Positions 28,123 through 36,621 of a DNA stretch of 64,000 nt are shown here, piece by piece. Each line of letters opens with the position of its first letter. The stretch's first letter is position 1. The notes under the pieces were generated by a model that did no database searches, was not told where the DNA came from, and was given only the letters and a program-made list of their open reading frames with translations. The DNA comes from Rhizobium sp. (GTDB lineage: Bacteria > Pseudomonadota > Gammaproteobacteria > Burkholderiales > Thiobacillaceae), in contig JAIBEL010000072.1 of NCBI GenBank assembly GCA_019459285.1, positions 30,357 to 94,356 on the forward strand, written 5' to 3'. A program made the position numbers and the translations under genes.

Positions 28123-30615
28123 TTACCGCGCGTCATTGCCCCGAATGAGCAGGGAGGCAAAATCCTCGGCGGACACGGGGCGGCTGAAATGGAAGCCTTG
28201 CCCCTCGTCGCATTGCCGATCCTGCAGGAACACAAGCTGTTCGTGCGTTTCCACGCCCTCGGCTATGACCCGCTGATGGAGGTTTCTCCCCATCCCGATC
28301 ACAGCGCCCACGATGGTTGCATCGTCTGCATCGGTGACGATGTCGCGCACGAACGACTGGTCAATCTTCAGGGTGTCGATCGGGAAGCGCTTCAGATAAC
28401 TCAGACTCGAATAGCCGGTGCCGAAGTCATCGATGGCTAGCTGTACCCCCATGGCCTTGAGCGCCTCAAGCACCGACGCCGACGATTCGGCATCGTGCAT
28501 GAGGATGCTTTCGGTCAATTCCAGCTCGAGGTAGTGCGGTGCCAGACCGGTTTCCTTCAGGATAAGCGCAACGCCCTCCACAAAACCTTCGTGCCTGAAC
28601 TCCATCGCGGAAATATTGACCGAGACAGGCACGGCGGGCAGGCCTGCATCCAGCCAGGCCTGAACTTGCCGGCAGGCCTCGCGCAGCACCCAGCGACCGA
28701 CCGGAACGATGAGGCCATTGTCTTCCGCGATCGGTACGAATTGTGCCGGGTGGATGAGTCCGAGGTCCGGGTCCTGCCAGCGGATGAGCGCCTCGGCGCC
28801 GGTTATCCCGCCGGAAGCGAGATCGATCTTTGGCTGGTAATGCAGCAGGAACTCGCCCTGTTTCAGGGCGCGGCGCAGACTGTTTTCGATAAGCAGCCGG
28901 CGCACCGCGCGGGTGTTCATGTCGGCTCGGAAGAACTGGTAGGTGTTGCGGCCGCTTGCTTTGGCGTGATACATCGCGGTGTCAGCGTTCTGCATCAAGG
29001 TCGCCACGTCGGCGCCGTCATCCGGAAAGACGCTGATGCCGATACTCAGGCTGATGTGGAGTTCGTGTCCGCCGATCGTGTGGGGAACGGAAAGCGCGGT
29101 ACGCAAGGTGTCCGCGACGTGTGCCGCATCCTGCGGCTGTCCGATTTCGGCGAGCAGGATCACGAACTCGTCGCCGCCCTGGCGGCATACCGTGTCGGTG
29201 GCGCGCACGCACTCAACCAGGCGGTTCGCAATCGACTGCAGCAGCTGGTCGCCGACCGCATGCCCCAGCGAATCGTTGATGTGCTTGAAATGGTCCAGGT
29301 CGAGGAACAGCAGCCCGACCTGTTTCTTGTGGCGCTGGGCCAGCCCGATCGCATGGGCCATGCGTTCCGAGAGCAGGAGCCGGTTGGGCAGGCTGGTAAG
29401 AAAGTCGTGCTGGGCCAGATGGGCCATCTCCAGCGCCATGGCCCGCGATTCGCTGACGTCGTGGAAGACGATCACCGCACCGATGACCTGGCCGTCCCGG
29501 CTGTGGATGGGGGCGGCGGAATCCTCGATCGCGGACTCGGACCCGTCACGGCGGATCAGCACGCAATTCGTATCCATTTCCACTGTCCGGTTTTCTGCGA
29601 TGGCGCGCAGAATCGGGTTCGCCGCCGCCAGTCGCGTCGTGCCTTCGAGGATGGTGAATACCTCGGAAATCGGCCGGCCCAGCGCTTCCTTTCGAGGCCA
29701 GCCGGTCATCGTCTCCGCCACCAGGTTCAGATAGGTCACGTTGCCCAGAAGATCGGTGGTCAGCACGGCATCGCCGATGGAATTGAGCGTCACCTGGGCG
29801 CGCTCCTTCTCTTCGAACAGGGCTTCTTCCGCCGCCTGCAAGACGAACTCTGCCGACTTGCGTTCGGTGATGTCCTCGACTGTTTGCACCAGGCCGAACC
29901 ATTTCTTTCCGTTGAGCATGGCGGCACTGTTGACGCGCGTCCAGACGATGTGACTGTCCTGCTGAAGGAAGCGGAACTCCGTCTGGAAGGGCGCATGGCC
30001 TTGCGCAGCGTCGCGCCACTCGGCCAGGACGCGTTCGCGATCCTCCGGGTGGATTGCCGTGCTCCAGTTGGTGCCCAGTGTCTGTTCCTGTGTCAGCCCC
30101 GATATTTTCTGATACGCCGTGTTGGTATAGATGCAACTCCCCTCGGCATCGGAGACGAAAATCCCCAGCGGGGAGGCATCGCTCATCGCGCGGAAACGTT
30201 CCTCGCTGCTCTGCAGCGCACTCCGGACAGTCTTGCGGTCAATGACGTAGCGCAGGGCACGCGGCAGCCAGTGGGCGTCGACGTGGCCTTTGGAGAAATA
30301 GTCGTGGGCACCCCGTTCCATGGCCTGGCGCGCAGTGTCTTCATCGGTCAATCCGCTGAGGACCAGAATCAGCGAATCGGGCGCCACCTGGAATACCTGG
30401 TCGAAGGCTTCGAGGCCTGCGCTATCCGGCAACGACAGATCAAGCAGGACCACCTCGAATTCCCGACTGGCCAGCCGTTTGAGCGCATCGGAGAGACGAG
30501 GTACCCATTCGACACGAAACGGCTTGCTCCCCGTACCCGCAAGCGCATCCTGGATCAGCCTGGCATCGTCCGGGTCGTCTTCGATGAGCAGGACGTTGGT
30601 CGCGGCATCGTTCAT
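28123..30615 (-). CDS. Receiver-PAS-PAS-GGDEF-EAL protein
   Basis: The 830-residue cytoplasmic protein has a receiver (1-120, Asp59 in LLDLSLPD, Lys109), two PAS domains (about 135-255 and 270-390), a GGDEF domain (about 395-560, intact GGDEF at 480-484) and an EAL domain (about 570-820). In the EAL domain, EAL at 608-610, NIS, TES, DDFGTGYSS, LKIDQSF and AEGVE are all present. Both c-di-GMP synthesis and breakdown look possible; which dominates cannot be read. No partner kinase gene is adjacent. An REP-like element lies between its start and the next minus-strand gene upstream. Confidence 0.92.
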   Translation of the reverse strand: MNDAATNVLLIEDDPDDARLIQDALAGTGSKPFRVEWVPRLSDALKRLASREFEVVLLDLSLPDSAGLEAFDQVFQVAPDSLILVLSGLTDEDTARQAMERGAHDYFSKGHVDAHWLPRALRYVIDRKTVRSALQSSEERFRAMSDASPLGIFVSDAEGSCIYTNTAYQKISGLTQEQTLGTNWSTAIHPEDRERVLAEWRDAAQGHAPFQTEFRFLQQDSHIVWTRVNSAAMLNGKKWFGLVQTVEDITERKSAEFVLQAAEEALFEEKERAQVTLNSIGDAVLTTDLLGNVTYLNLVAETMTGWPRKEALGRPISEVFTILEGTTRLAAANPILRAIAENRTVEMDTNCVLIRRDGSESAIEDSAAPIHSRDGQVIGAVIVFHDVSESRAMALEMAHLAQHDFLTSLPNRLLLSERMAHAIGLAQRHKKQVGLLFLDLDHFKHINDSLGHAVGDQLLQSIANRLVECVRATDTVCRQGGDEFVILLAEIGQPQDAAHVADTLRTALSVPHTIGGHELHISLSIGISVFPDDGADVATLMQNADTAMYHAKASGRNTYQFFRADMNTRAVRRLLIENSLRRALKQGEFLLHYQPKIDLASGGITGAEALIRWQDPDLGLIHPAQFVPIAEDNGLIVPVGRWVLREACRQVQAWLDAGLPAVPVSVNISAMEFRHEGFVEGVALILKETGLAPHYLELELTESILMHDAESSASVLEALKAMGVQLAIDDFGTGYSSLSYLKRFPIDTLKIDQSFVRDIVTDADDATIVGAVIGMGRNLHQRVIAEGVETHEQLVFLQDRQCDEGQGFHFSRPVSAEDFASLLIRGNDAR

Positions 30616-30732
30616 GGCATGGCCTTCCCGGAGGATGCGACCGTGCCCTCGCCTTCATGGCTGGGTGAGGGAGAATACCTTCGCGTCATTGCGGAGGGCT
30701 GGGCCGAACGCATGACTATGCCGATACCTTAT

Positions 30733-30842
30733 GGAAACGCTGAACAAGTTGGTTAGCTGGGTGGTTCGACAGGCTCATCGCGAACGGAATCAACCACTTG
30801 CCGTTCGTCCCGAGCTTGTCGAAGGACTTGTTCAGCATTTCC
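30733..30842. repeat. Short dispersed element with terminal inverted repeats, copy B
   Basis: This 110-bp element runs from GGAAACGCTGAAC (30733-30745) to TTCAGCATTTCC (30831-30842). Reverse-complemented, it aligns with copy A at 18406-18539 apart from about 22-24 bases missing in the middle. As in copy A, one end directly abuts the stop codon of a minus-strand gene (TTA at 30843-30845). Confidence 0.7.
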
Positions 30843-31265
30843 TTAATGACCATGACCCTTGCCATGATCGTTGCCGTGACCCTTGTCGCGGCGGTCATGC
30901 TTTTCGTTGCGCCGATCGTCGCGTCGATCGCCATGCTGCTTCTGGTAACGCGGAACATACTCGCGGTCATACCAGCTGTCCTGCACAAAGTAGACCCGCT
31001 CGCCGCAGGCGTTGTATTCGTGGCAGTGTTTGCGCCAGTTCCTGGCATGGCCCGGGGGCACGTGCAGATAGACTGGCGGGCGGTTCACCGCGATGCGCTC
31101 GATGACTCTCGGTTCCCGGTAGATCACCCGGGGCGGCGGATAGCCACCGATATCGATCTGGCCATAGAAGCCGGGCTGCCCGACGCTGATCGACACGCCG
31201 ACGTCGGCCGCGAATGCCGGAATGGCGGCGGTGGCCAGTATGGCTGCGAAGAGTAAATGTTTCAT
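30843..31265 (-). CDS. Exported basic protein of unknown function
   Basis: The 140-residue protein has a clear signal peptide (LLFAAILATAAIPAFA) and a mature part starting DVGVSISVGQPGFYGQIDIGG, a YPPPRVIYREP region, and a segment with two Cys around HCHEYNACGERV. A long Arg/Asp/His/Lys-rich tail ends GHGNDHGKGHGH. Similar periplasmic proteins are common in betaproteobacteria, with no known function. The His-rich tail could bind metal. The stop codon directly adjoins repeat copy B. Confidence 0.75.
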   Translation of the reverse strand: MKHLLFAAILATAAIPAFAADVGVSISVGQPGFYGQIDIGGYPPPRVIYREPRVIERIAVNRPPVYLHVPPGHARNWRKHCHEYNACGERVYFVQDSWYDREYVPRYQKQHGDRRDDRRNEKHDRRDKGHGNDHGKGHGH

Positions 31266-31501
31266 GTTGGCTTTCCTGTTGTGAGCGGTTTTTGCTTGAT
31301 GCGTGCGGGGGAGCCACGCCCGATCGTGGCCACAATCGGGTTCGGAGACGTCATCACGCCACTTTCGTCTGCGTGACGCCAGTACTCGCACCGGGATTCG
31401 CCACCTGTGCCGATTATCCCCCTTGCAGGGCCGGAAGGGTCGCGATCGGTCTGTCTGCATACGCCAACGCCTTGCTGCGTTCCGACTGCGGCGGCGGTGG
31501 G

Positions 31502-32314
31502 TTATTCCCGGGGCTCGCCCCACTCGTTGACGGTCACGGTGGGCCCCGGAGGCGAGGTCATCTGCATGCGATGCGCCTCACCGCGAAAGTTGTAAGAAAC
31601 ATTCCAGTAGTCGGGATGAGCCTGGTCGGGCACGCTTTCGCAACGCTGGACGTCCCGGGTTTGCACCGGCTCTCCGCCGCCGTTGCGACCGACGTTGGCA
31701 CCTACCGCGGCCCCCGCGACAGCCCCGCCGGCAGTGGCGATGTCCTGCCCCGTTCCGTTGCCGACCTGGTGGCCCAGGATGCCGCCAATGACGGCCCCGA
31801 CAGCCACCCCGGGAACATTGAGTCCGCGCCGTTCCTGAGGAATGGCTTCCTGCTCGACCCAGCATCGCTGCCCCGGTGTTCCGAGTACCGCATGCACCGA
31901 CGTGACGTCCGCCTCGTACAGCCGCTCGTCGTGACGACGCTGGAAGCCATGGTCGGCGACAGGCGCAGGGACATAACGGTGGTCATCGATACGCGCGTCT
32001 GCGCGGACGCGCCGCGCCGACGAAACACGGTTGTTCAAACCCATCGCGGCCAGCGACGGATATCGGCCCGGACGCAGGACGACACACTGGCCGCTGAAGC
32101 GGGCATCCTCACACACTTCCCAACGGTCTTCACTGACAATGGCCGACGATGCGCGGTCATTGAAACCGTGGCGCGCGAAGTTGCCGATCTGTTTCTGTGT
32201 GGTGAAAGACTGGCCTTCAAATCCCAAGCGTTCGTAAAAGGTGACCTGTGCAGCCACATGCGGAGCAACGGTAAAGACGGCAACCGCTGACGCGAGCCTG
32301 AATAGCGCATGCAT
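31502..32314 (-). CDS. Exported beta/gamma-crystallin plus glycine-zipper protein
   Basis: The 270-residue protein has a signal peptide (RLASAVAVFTVAPHVAA). A beta/gamma-crystallin-like domain follows (about 24-105: QVTFYERLGFEGQSF, FSGQCVVLRPGRYPSL), then a linker and a glycine-zipper 2TM segment (about 175-215: GVAVGAVIGGILGHQVGNGTG, GGAVAGAAVGANVG). A Cys-containing C-terminal domain completes it. The glycine zipper suggests insertion in the outer membrane, as in 17-kDa antigen/SlyB-like proteins. Start 32314 is set by the signal peptide. Two copies of the TGTNCG palindrome lie upstream between it and the divergent gene at 32620. Confidence 0.75.
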   Translation of the reverse strand: MHALFRLASAVAVFTVAPHVAAQVTFYERLGFEGQSFTTQKQIGNFARHGFNDRASSAIVSEDRWEVCEDARFSGQCVVLRPGRYPSLAAMGLNNRVSSARRVRADARIDDHRYVPAPVADHGFQRRHDERLYEADVTSVHAVLGTPGQRCWVEQEAIPQERRGLNVPGVAVGAVIGGILGHQVGNGTGQDIATAGGAVAGAAVGANVGRNGGGEPVQTRDVQRCESVPDQAHPDYWNVSYNFRGEAHRMQMTSPPGPTVTVNEWGEPRE

Positions 32315-32427
32315 GGAAATGTCCTGTAAGAGGCTGTGCAAGGGGAGGCAATGCCGGGCCGGGGTACGCGATGCAGTCGCTCGACACAGCCCGGCGATCA
32401 ATATGTTGCATGATCAGGGTCCGAGTC

Positions 32428-32443
32428 TGTTCGGGAACGTACA
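32428..32443. promoter_or_regulatory. TGTNCG palindrome site 1
   Basis: TGTTCGGGAACGTACA fits TGTNCGNTRNCGNACR at 11 of 12 fixed positions, with ideal outer TGT/ACA. It lies 114 bases upstream of the crystallin/glycine-zipper gene. Confidence 0.6.
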
Positions 32444-32481
32444 TAACGAGGCGATTCATCCCCAGCCAGGTCAGGTTCCAA

Positions 32482-32497
32482 TGTTCGATAGCGCACT
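32482..32497. promoter_or_regulatory. TGTNCG palindrome site 2
   Basis: TGTTCGATAGCGCACT fits the palindrome except the last base. It lies 123 bases upstream of the collagen-like lipoprotein start. Confidence 0.6.
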
Positions 32498-32619
32498 GAA
32501 GTGTGCGTGACATTCGCCTAGGCTGTCGACCTTCCGGCTTCGGCATTCAGCCGAGTCGGTTGGCTTGCGGACGGCTTGAAGTCCTATGCGCCATATTGTC
32601 CACTTCTAAAGGATTGATC

Positions 32620-32919
32620 ATGAATCGTTCATTACTGATTTCTGCACTGCTTGCAACGCTGAGTCTCGCGGCCTGTGACAAGCCCACCGTGGTCAACGTT
32701 CCTGCCACGGCTCCAGCCCCGGCTGCCCCGGTTCCAGGCCCGGCAGGTCCCCAGGGCGCCACCGGCACTCAGGGCGAGACCGGTAGCCAGGGCGCAACGG
32801 GTAGCCAGGGCGAGACTGGATATCAGGGTACCGAGGGGGCCCAGGGCGAGACCGGCAAGTCTGGCACTGGCACCACGGTGATCGTGGCGCCCGCCGAGAG
32901 CACTGCACCAACCAACTGA
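32620..32919 (+). CDS. Collagen-like repeat lipoprotein
   Basis: The 99-residue protein has a lipoprotein signal with lipobox LAAC (Cys about residue 19) and an Ala/Pro-rich linker. About 15 consecutive Gly-X-Y triplets follow (GPAGPQGATGTQGETGSQG and similar) before a short TTVIVAPAES tail. Such collagen-like tracts form triple helices on the cell surface. The repeated GGCGAGACCGG-type codons make the tract prone to length change. AAAGGATTGATC before ATG 32620 supplies the ribosome-binding site. Confidence 0.8.
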   Translation: MNRSLLISALLATLSLAACDKPTVVNVPATAPAPAAPVPGPAGPQGATGTQGETGSQGATGSQGETGYQGTEGAQGETGKSGTGTTVIVAPAESTAPTN

Positions 32920-33011
32920 ATCCGTCCTCCGTTCGGGTCGCGTTTCGAGCGAGGGGCCAAACGGATTTCGTCCTGACCGGCACCTTCGACGCATCCCGGG
33001 ATCGCGGAGGG

Positions 33012-33899
33012 CTACGGCGACGTCTGCTGACGCAGATATTCACTCCGCTTCATTGCGATATAGGCGGGTCGGCTGACTTCGTGCAATTGTCGGGGATATT
33101 GCTCGGTGGCGGTGAACCAGCTTTGCAGGCGTTTCTGGAGCTGCAAAGGGGGCGGCGTGGCCAATGCGCCGAGATAAGCCTCGATGGCGAGGTAATAGCG
33201 CATGGTGTTGCGTTCGACCACGCCACGCATGCCGCCAATATATTCGGGCGGTCCTTTGGATGGCTTGCGGGTCAGGGTGAATCCCACCTTGCCGCGTCCG
33301 ATTGTGGCGAGATACGTCTTCATGGCGAGTCGCCCAGCCAATCCGAAATCGTATGAATAGGTAAGATGCAGAAAGGTCTGACCGTTTCCAACCGGTACCG
33401 CCTGCAGCTGGATGCGATAGTTGCGGGTACTCAGCGGCCCCGTCTCGGCATTGAGCCGAATCTCCAGGTATTGCGGCGTCGCCGCGCCGAGGCGATAAGC
33501 AAACTCGAGGGAATAGGCATCTTTGACGGGCTGGGGAGTTTTCTTGCCAATGTAGACCGTCAGGACCGTGGGCGACTGGCTGCTTGCGGCACGACAGTAT
33601 TTGGTGTTGACATGGAGGATCATTACGTCACACCAGTGCCCCGGGTCGTTGAGTGCCGCACTGACCGTGTCAAACGGGTAATCGACCACGGCGTAGATAT
33701 CGCCCGTTACGTCGTCGGACGACTCGGACGAGTCGAGGACGAGCGCTCGTCGAAACGGGTTCTGATGCAATCGCTCGCCCAGTGACGCGTATTTGGCCAG
33801 GAGAGAGGCAGCACTGGATTGCGTGTCCGGCACAGAGGCAAAAGTCAGCCCCGCGCTGAAAAACGCCATCCCACACAACAGTCTTGTCAACCAAGTCAA
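33012..33899 (-). CDS. Exported SRPBCC/START-like protein of unknown function
   Basis: This 295-residue protein has a signal peptide (LLCGMAFFSAGLTFA). Its middle resembles a START/SRPBCC lipid-binding fold (DIYAVVDYPFDTVSAALNDPGHW, then ILHVNTKYCRA and a C-terminal long helix after GGMRGVVERNTMRYYLAIEAYL). No catalytic motif is evident. It may bind a lipid or hydrophobic ligand in the periplasm. Not assigned to a characterised family. Confidence 0.65.
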   Translation of the reverse strand: MTWLTRLLCGMAFFSAGLTFASVPDTQSSAASLLAKYASLGERLHQNPFRRALVLDSSESSDDVTGDIYAVVDYPFDTVSAALNDPGHWCDVMILHVNTKYCRAASSQSPTVLTVYIGKKTPQPVKDAYSLEFAYRLGAATPQYLEIRLNAETGPLSTRNYRIQLQAVPVGNGQTFLHLTYSYDFGLAGRLAMKTYLATIGRGKVGFTLTRKPSKGPPEYIGGMRGVVERNTMRYYLAIEAYLGALATPPPLQLQKRLQSWFTATEQYPRQLHEVSRPAYIAMKRSEYLRQQTSP

Positions 33900-34070
33900 C
33901 TGAATTTTCCGGAATGCGTACTCATCGGTATAGGCCTTCTGGTTTTCCAGTTGTAAGTGGTCTTGCTTGATGCGTTGAGAAATTGCCCCGATGCGTACCG
34001 TGACAATCGACTTTGAATCGTTGCAGCGGGGAGGAAACGTCTGGATGACCCATTTCCTCTGCCCTGCAAC

Positions 34071-34310
34071 TCACCATGGCCCACGTACCAACAGGGGATG
34101 CCGCTTCACGCGTAGATTGCCTTCCCAGCCGCAGCCCACCGACCCGCAGCGGTAGCGGCTGACTGTTATGAACATGCTCATGAGCAAATCGACAAATCGG
34201 CGATGTACACGGTAAGCAGAGCCATTGCAACGGGGACATGTACAGGTGGAAGTGGAGGAATAGCCGGTTTCGTCAGGACGATCCCCACCGGCTGCAGGGA
34301 GTGTATTCAT
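34071..34310 (-). CDS. Small zinc-ribbon protein
   Basis: This 79-residue frame has two Cys pairs, CPRC and C-X4-C in YRCGSVGCGWEG, separated by about 28 residues around VHRRFVDLLMS, as in small treble-clef or zinc-ribbon proteins of proteobacteria. The start at 34310 has only a poor ribosome-binding site and an alternative in-frame start lies upstream. The function is not known. Confidence 0.5.
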   Translation of the reverse strand: MNTLPAAGGDRPDETGYSSTSTCTCPRCNGSAYRVHRRFVDLLMSMFITVSRYRCGSVGCGWEGNLRVKRHPLLVRGPW

Positions 34311-34531
34311 GGTTTTTTGACTGATCTCAAGGTGGTGTTGACGTATCGACTGCTCTGCCTGCGGACCATCGTGCAGGCCCATCCGGAAGAGCCCGTCAGT
34401 TGCTGCCACGCCCGGAACAATCGGTGTGGCGCAATAGAGCGTCTGTCATTGGACGTGAAGGGGCATTCAAGAGAAAGGCGCCGGCCCTGAGCCTGCCGCC
34501 ATACATGCACAGCGCCCTGCCAGGCAGAATG

Positions 34532-34744
34532 CTAGGGGCGATCGTCCTTGTTGCGTGCTTCAAAGTCCTTGATCTGTTTTTCGGCTTCATCCTTCGTGAT
34601 GCCGTAGGATTCCTGGATCTTTCCCGCCAGCTGATCGCGCTTGCCGGCAATCACGTCGAGGTGATCGTCACTAAGCTTGCCCCACTGTGCTTTCACCTTA
34701 CCCTTGAACTGCTTCCAGTTGCCTTCAACGATATTCCAGTCCAT
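34532..34744 (-). CDS. CsbD-family stress protein
   Basis: The 70-residue protein is a typical CsbD: MDWNIVEGNWKQFKGKVKAQW, then LSDDHLDVIAGKRDQLAGKIQ and YGITKDEAEKQIKDFE. These small hydrophilic helical proteins are induced by general stress, but their activity is unknown. AGGAG six bases before the ATG sets the start. A TGTNCG palindrome lies about 200 bases upstream. Confidence 0.92.
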   Translation of the reverse strand: MDWNIVEGNWKQFKGKVKAQWGKLSDDHLDVIAGKRDQLAGKIQESYGITKDEAEKQIKDFEARNKDDRP

Positions 34745-34946
34745 CTCAATCTCCTTCGGTTCGAGCCTCACTGGCGGAATTGCCAATCGAGCATTCTGAG
34801 TTGCCACCCACCCTCTCGTCATGTGTTCATGTGCTCAGCTTGCGCAGACGCGGTGTGCAGAGAGAACGTCGTGACGACCCTCCGGACAACTTTTATAGAA
34901 TCATCCCGATAAGAGCCCAAGGCTAATCGCATCCTCAACGATAGTC

Positions 34947-34962
34947 TGTACGGTGGCGCACG
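34947..34962. promoter_or_regulatory. TGTNCG palindrome site 3
   Basis: TGTACGGTGGCGCACG fits TGTNCGNTRNCGNACR at all fixed positions. It lies between the csbD-like gene and the NodT gene, 203 bases from the former. Confidence 0.6.
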
Positions 34963-35018
34963 GTGTGCAGCAGCGTCGTCCTGGATATCCGTGGATTCGA
35001 GCCTTCGTGGGGTAACAT

Positions 35019-35034
35019 TGTGCGCTATCGAACA
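35019..35034. promoter_or_regulatory. TGTNCG palindrome site 4
   Basis: TGTGCGCTATCGAACA is a full match to the palindrome, 100 bases upstream of the NodT gene. Including flanks, sites 3 and 4 form an 18-bp imperfect inverted repeat (GTCTGT...GCGCAC and GTGCGC...ACAGAC). Confidence 0.65.
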
Positions 35035-35133
35035 GACTCGCTTCCGCGAGAGCAGGCATCATGCAAATATTGGTCCCGCAGCGGTGGCTGACACCGGAAA
35101 AAATACAGCGGCAAGCCGCCAATACACGGATCC

Positions 35134-36621
35134 ATGATGCCCGATGCCTGCCTGAACCCTGATCACCACGCTGTGGCTGTGCGCGGGGTACGCCTCACGA
35201 CCTTCGCGGCCTGTCTGATGCTGGCGCTGGCCGGTTGCGCGTCGGTAGCGCCGCCGCGTGCCGAACCCGTCGCGGTCGATGTGCCGGCCGACTGGTCCGC
35301 CACTAACGTTTCCGCGACGACCGGCGCATCCTCGCTGGTGCAGTGGTGGTTGCGCTTCGACGACCCGCTGCTCGCCAGTCTTGTAGCCCAGGCCTTGCAG
35401 GCCAACACCGACGTAAAAAGTGCGCATGCCGCGCTGCGCCAGGCCCGCGCGCTACGTGATGTATCTGCCGGTGCGCTGTTGCCGGGGGTTAGCAGTTCGG
35501 CCTCAGCACAACGCAGAAAATCCGGTGACAACAGCGCGACCAACACCTTCAATGCCGGCCTCGACGCGAGTTGGGAGCTCGACATCTTCGGCGTTAACCG
35601 GAGTGCGCTGGCGGCCAGCGACGCAACGGCCCAGGCCAGTGCCGCGAGTCTGGGCGACGTGCAGGTATCGATCGCCGCCGAGGTGGCGCTCAGCTACATG
35701 ACGCTGCGCGGCACTCAGGCGCGGCTGGCGATCGCCGAAGCCAACCTGGCCAGCCAGCAAGAGACGCTGCAGATCACGCAGTGGCGCCTGCAGGCTGGCC
35801 TGGTCACGTCGCTGGAAGCCGAGCAGGCGCGTGCGGCGACCGAACAGACGCGCGCTCAGTTGCCGGTCTTGCAGACCACGATCGAGCAGACTCGCCATGC
35901 ACTCGCGGTACTGACCGGCCAGCCACCGGCAGCCTTGTCGAGTGTGCTGGCCGCGGCCAGCCCGGTGCCCCAGCCGGCCGACGACCTGGTGCTGAGCTTT
36001 CCTGCCGAGACGCTGCGCCAGCGGCCCGACGTGCGTGCCGCCGAACACCAGGTGACGGCGGCGCTGGCGCGCGTGTCACAAGCCGAGGCGGCGCGCATGC
36101 CGAACTTCAAGCTCGGCGGTTCGCTGGGCCTGAGCGCACTGACGCTGGGCTCCCTGAGCAGCGGCGCGTCGGTCGTCAGCGCGCTGCTGGCAAACGTGTC
36201 GCTGCCGGTGTTCGACGGCGGTGCCTTGCGCGCGCAGGTGCGTGCGCAACAGGCCGCGCTCGATCAGGCACGTGCGGCATACCAGGCCACGATACTGACG
36301 GCACTGAAGGATGTGGAAGACGCGCTGGTCGCGCTGCGTGGCGACCGCGAGCGTCTGCTGCGTCTGCAGAACGCCGCCGAGGCAGCCGGCAACGCTGCAC
36401 TGTTGGCGCGCCAGCGCTACAGCAGCGGGCTGGTGGACTTCCAGGTCGTGCTCGAAACCCAGCGCACCCAGCTCAACACGCAGGACAGCGTAGCCAGCGC
36501 CCGCGCCGACGTCAGTGCCGACTATGTGCGCCTGTACAAGGCGCTGGGCGGGGGCTGGAACCCTGACAGCAGCGACGCAACGGCCGCCCCCATCGCAGAC
36601 ACCCGAGATCCCCGTTCATGA
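35134..36621 (+). CDS. NodT-family outer-membrane efflux lipoprotein
   Basis: This 495-residue protein has a lipoprotein signal with lipobox LAGC (Cys about residue 34) and two outer-membrane efflux (OEP/TolC-like) repeats (about 65-260 and 275-475), typical of NodT/OprM channels. It should trimerise to form the outer-membrane exit duct for the adaptor and MacB-type transporter encoded downstream. The next ATG overlaps its stop (ATGA). The start may lie a few codons further in, since the signal peptide proper begins near residue 20. Confidence 0.88.
   Translation: MMPDACLNPDHHAVAVRGVRLTTFAACLMLALAGCASVAPPRAEPVAVDVPADWSATNVSATTGASSLVQWWLRFDDPLLASLVAQALQANTDVKSAHAALRQARALRDVSAGALLPGVSSSASAQRRKSGDNSATNTFNAGLDASWELDIFGVNRSALAASDATAQASAASLGDVQVSIAAEVALSYMTLRGTQARLAIAEANLASQQETLQITQWRLQAGLVTSLEAEQARAATEQTRAQLPVLQTTIEQTRHALAVLTGQPPAALSSVLAAASPVPQPADDLVLSFPAETLRQRPDVRAAEHQVTAALARVSQAEAARMPNFKLGGSLGLSALTLGSLSSGASVVSALLANVSLPVFDGGALRAQVRAQQAALDQARAAYQATILTALKDVEDALVALRGDRERLLRLQNAAEAAGNAALLARQRYSSGLVDFQVVLETQRTQLNTQDSVASARADVSADYVRLYKALGGGWNPDSSDATAAPIADTRDPRS

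Larger units (their letters stand above)
32315..32619. other. Divergent intergenic region between two envelope genes
   Basis: No gene was found in these 305 bases. The region carries two palindromic sites, described separately, and should hold the promoters of both flanking genes. Confidence 0.5.
34745..35133. other. Divergent intergenic region between csbD-like and the export operon
   Basis: No credible gene was found in these 389 bases. The stretch contains two palindromic sites facing the two flanking genes, listed separately. Confidence 0.5.

Noticed and set aside
28495..30756. Long plus-strand frame opposite the GGDEF-EAL gene
   Set aside because: Composition of a shadow frame, while the minus strand encodes complete receiver, PAS, GGDEF and EAL domains.
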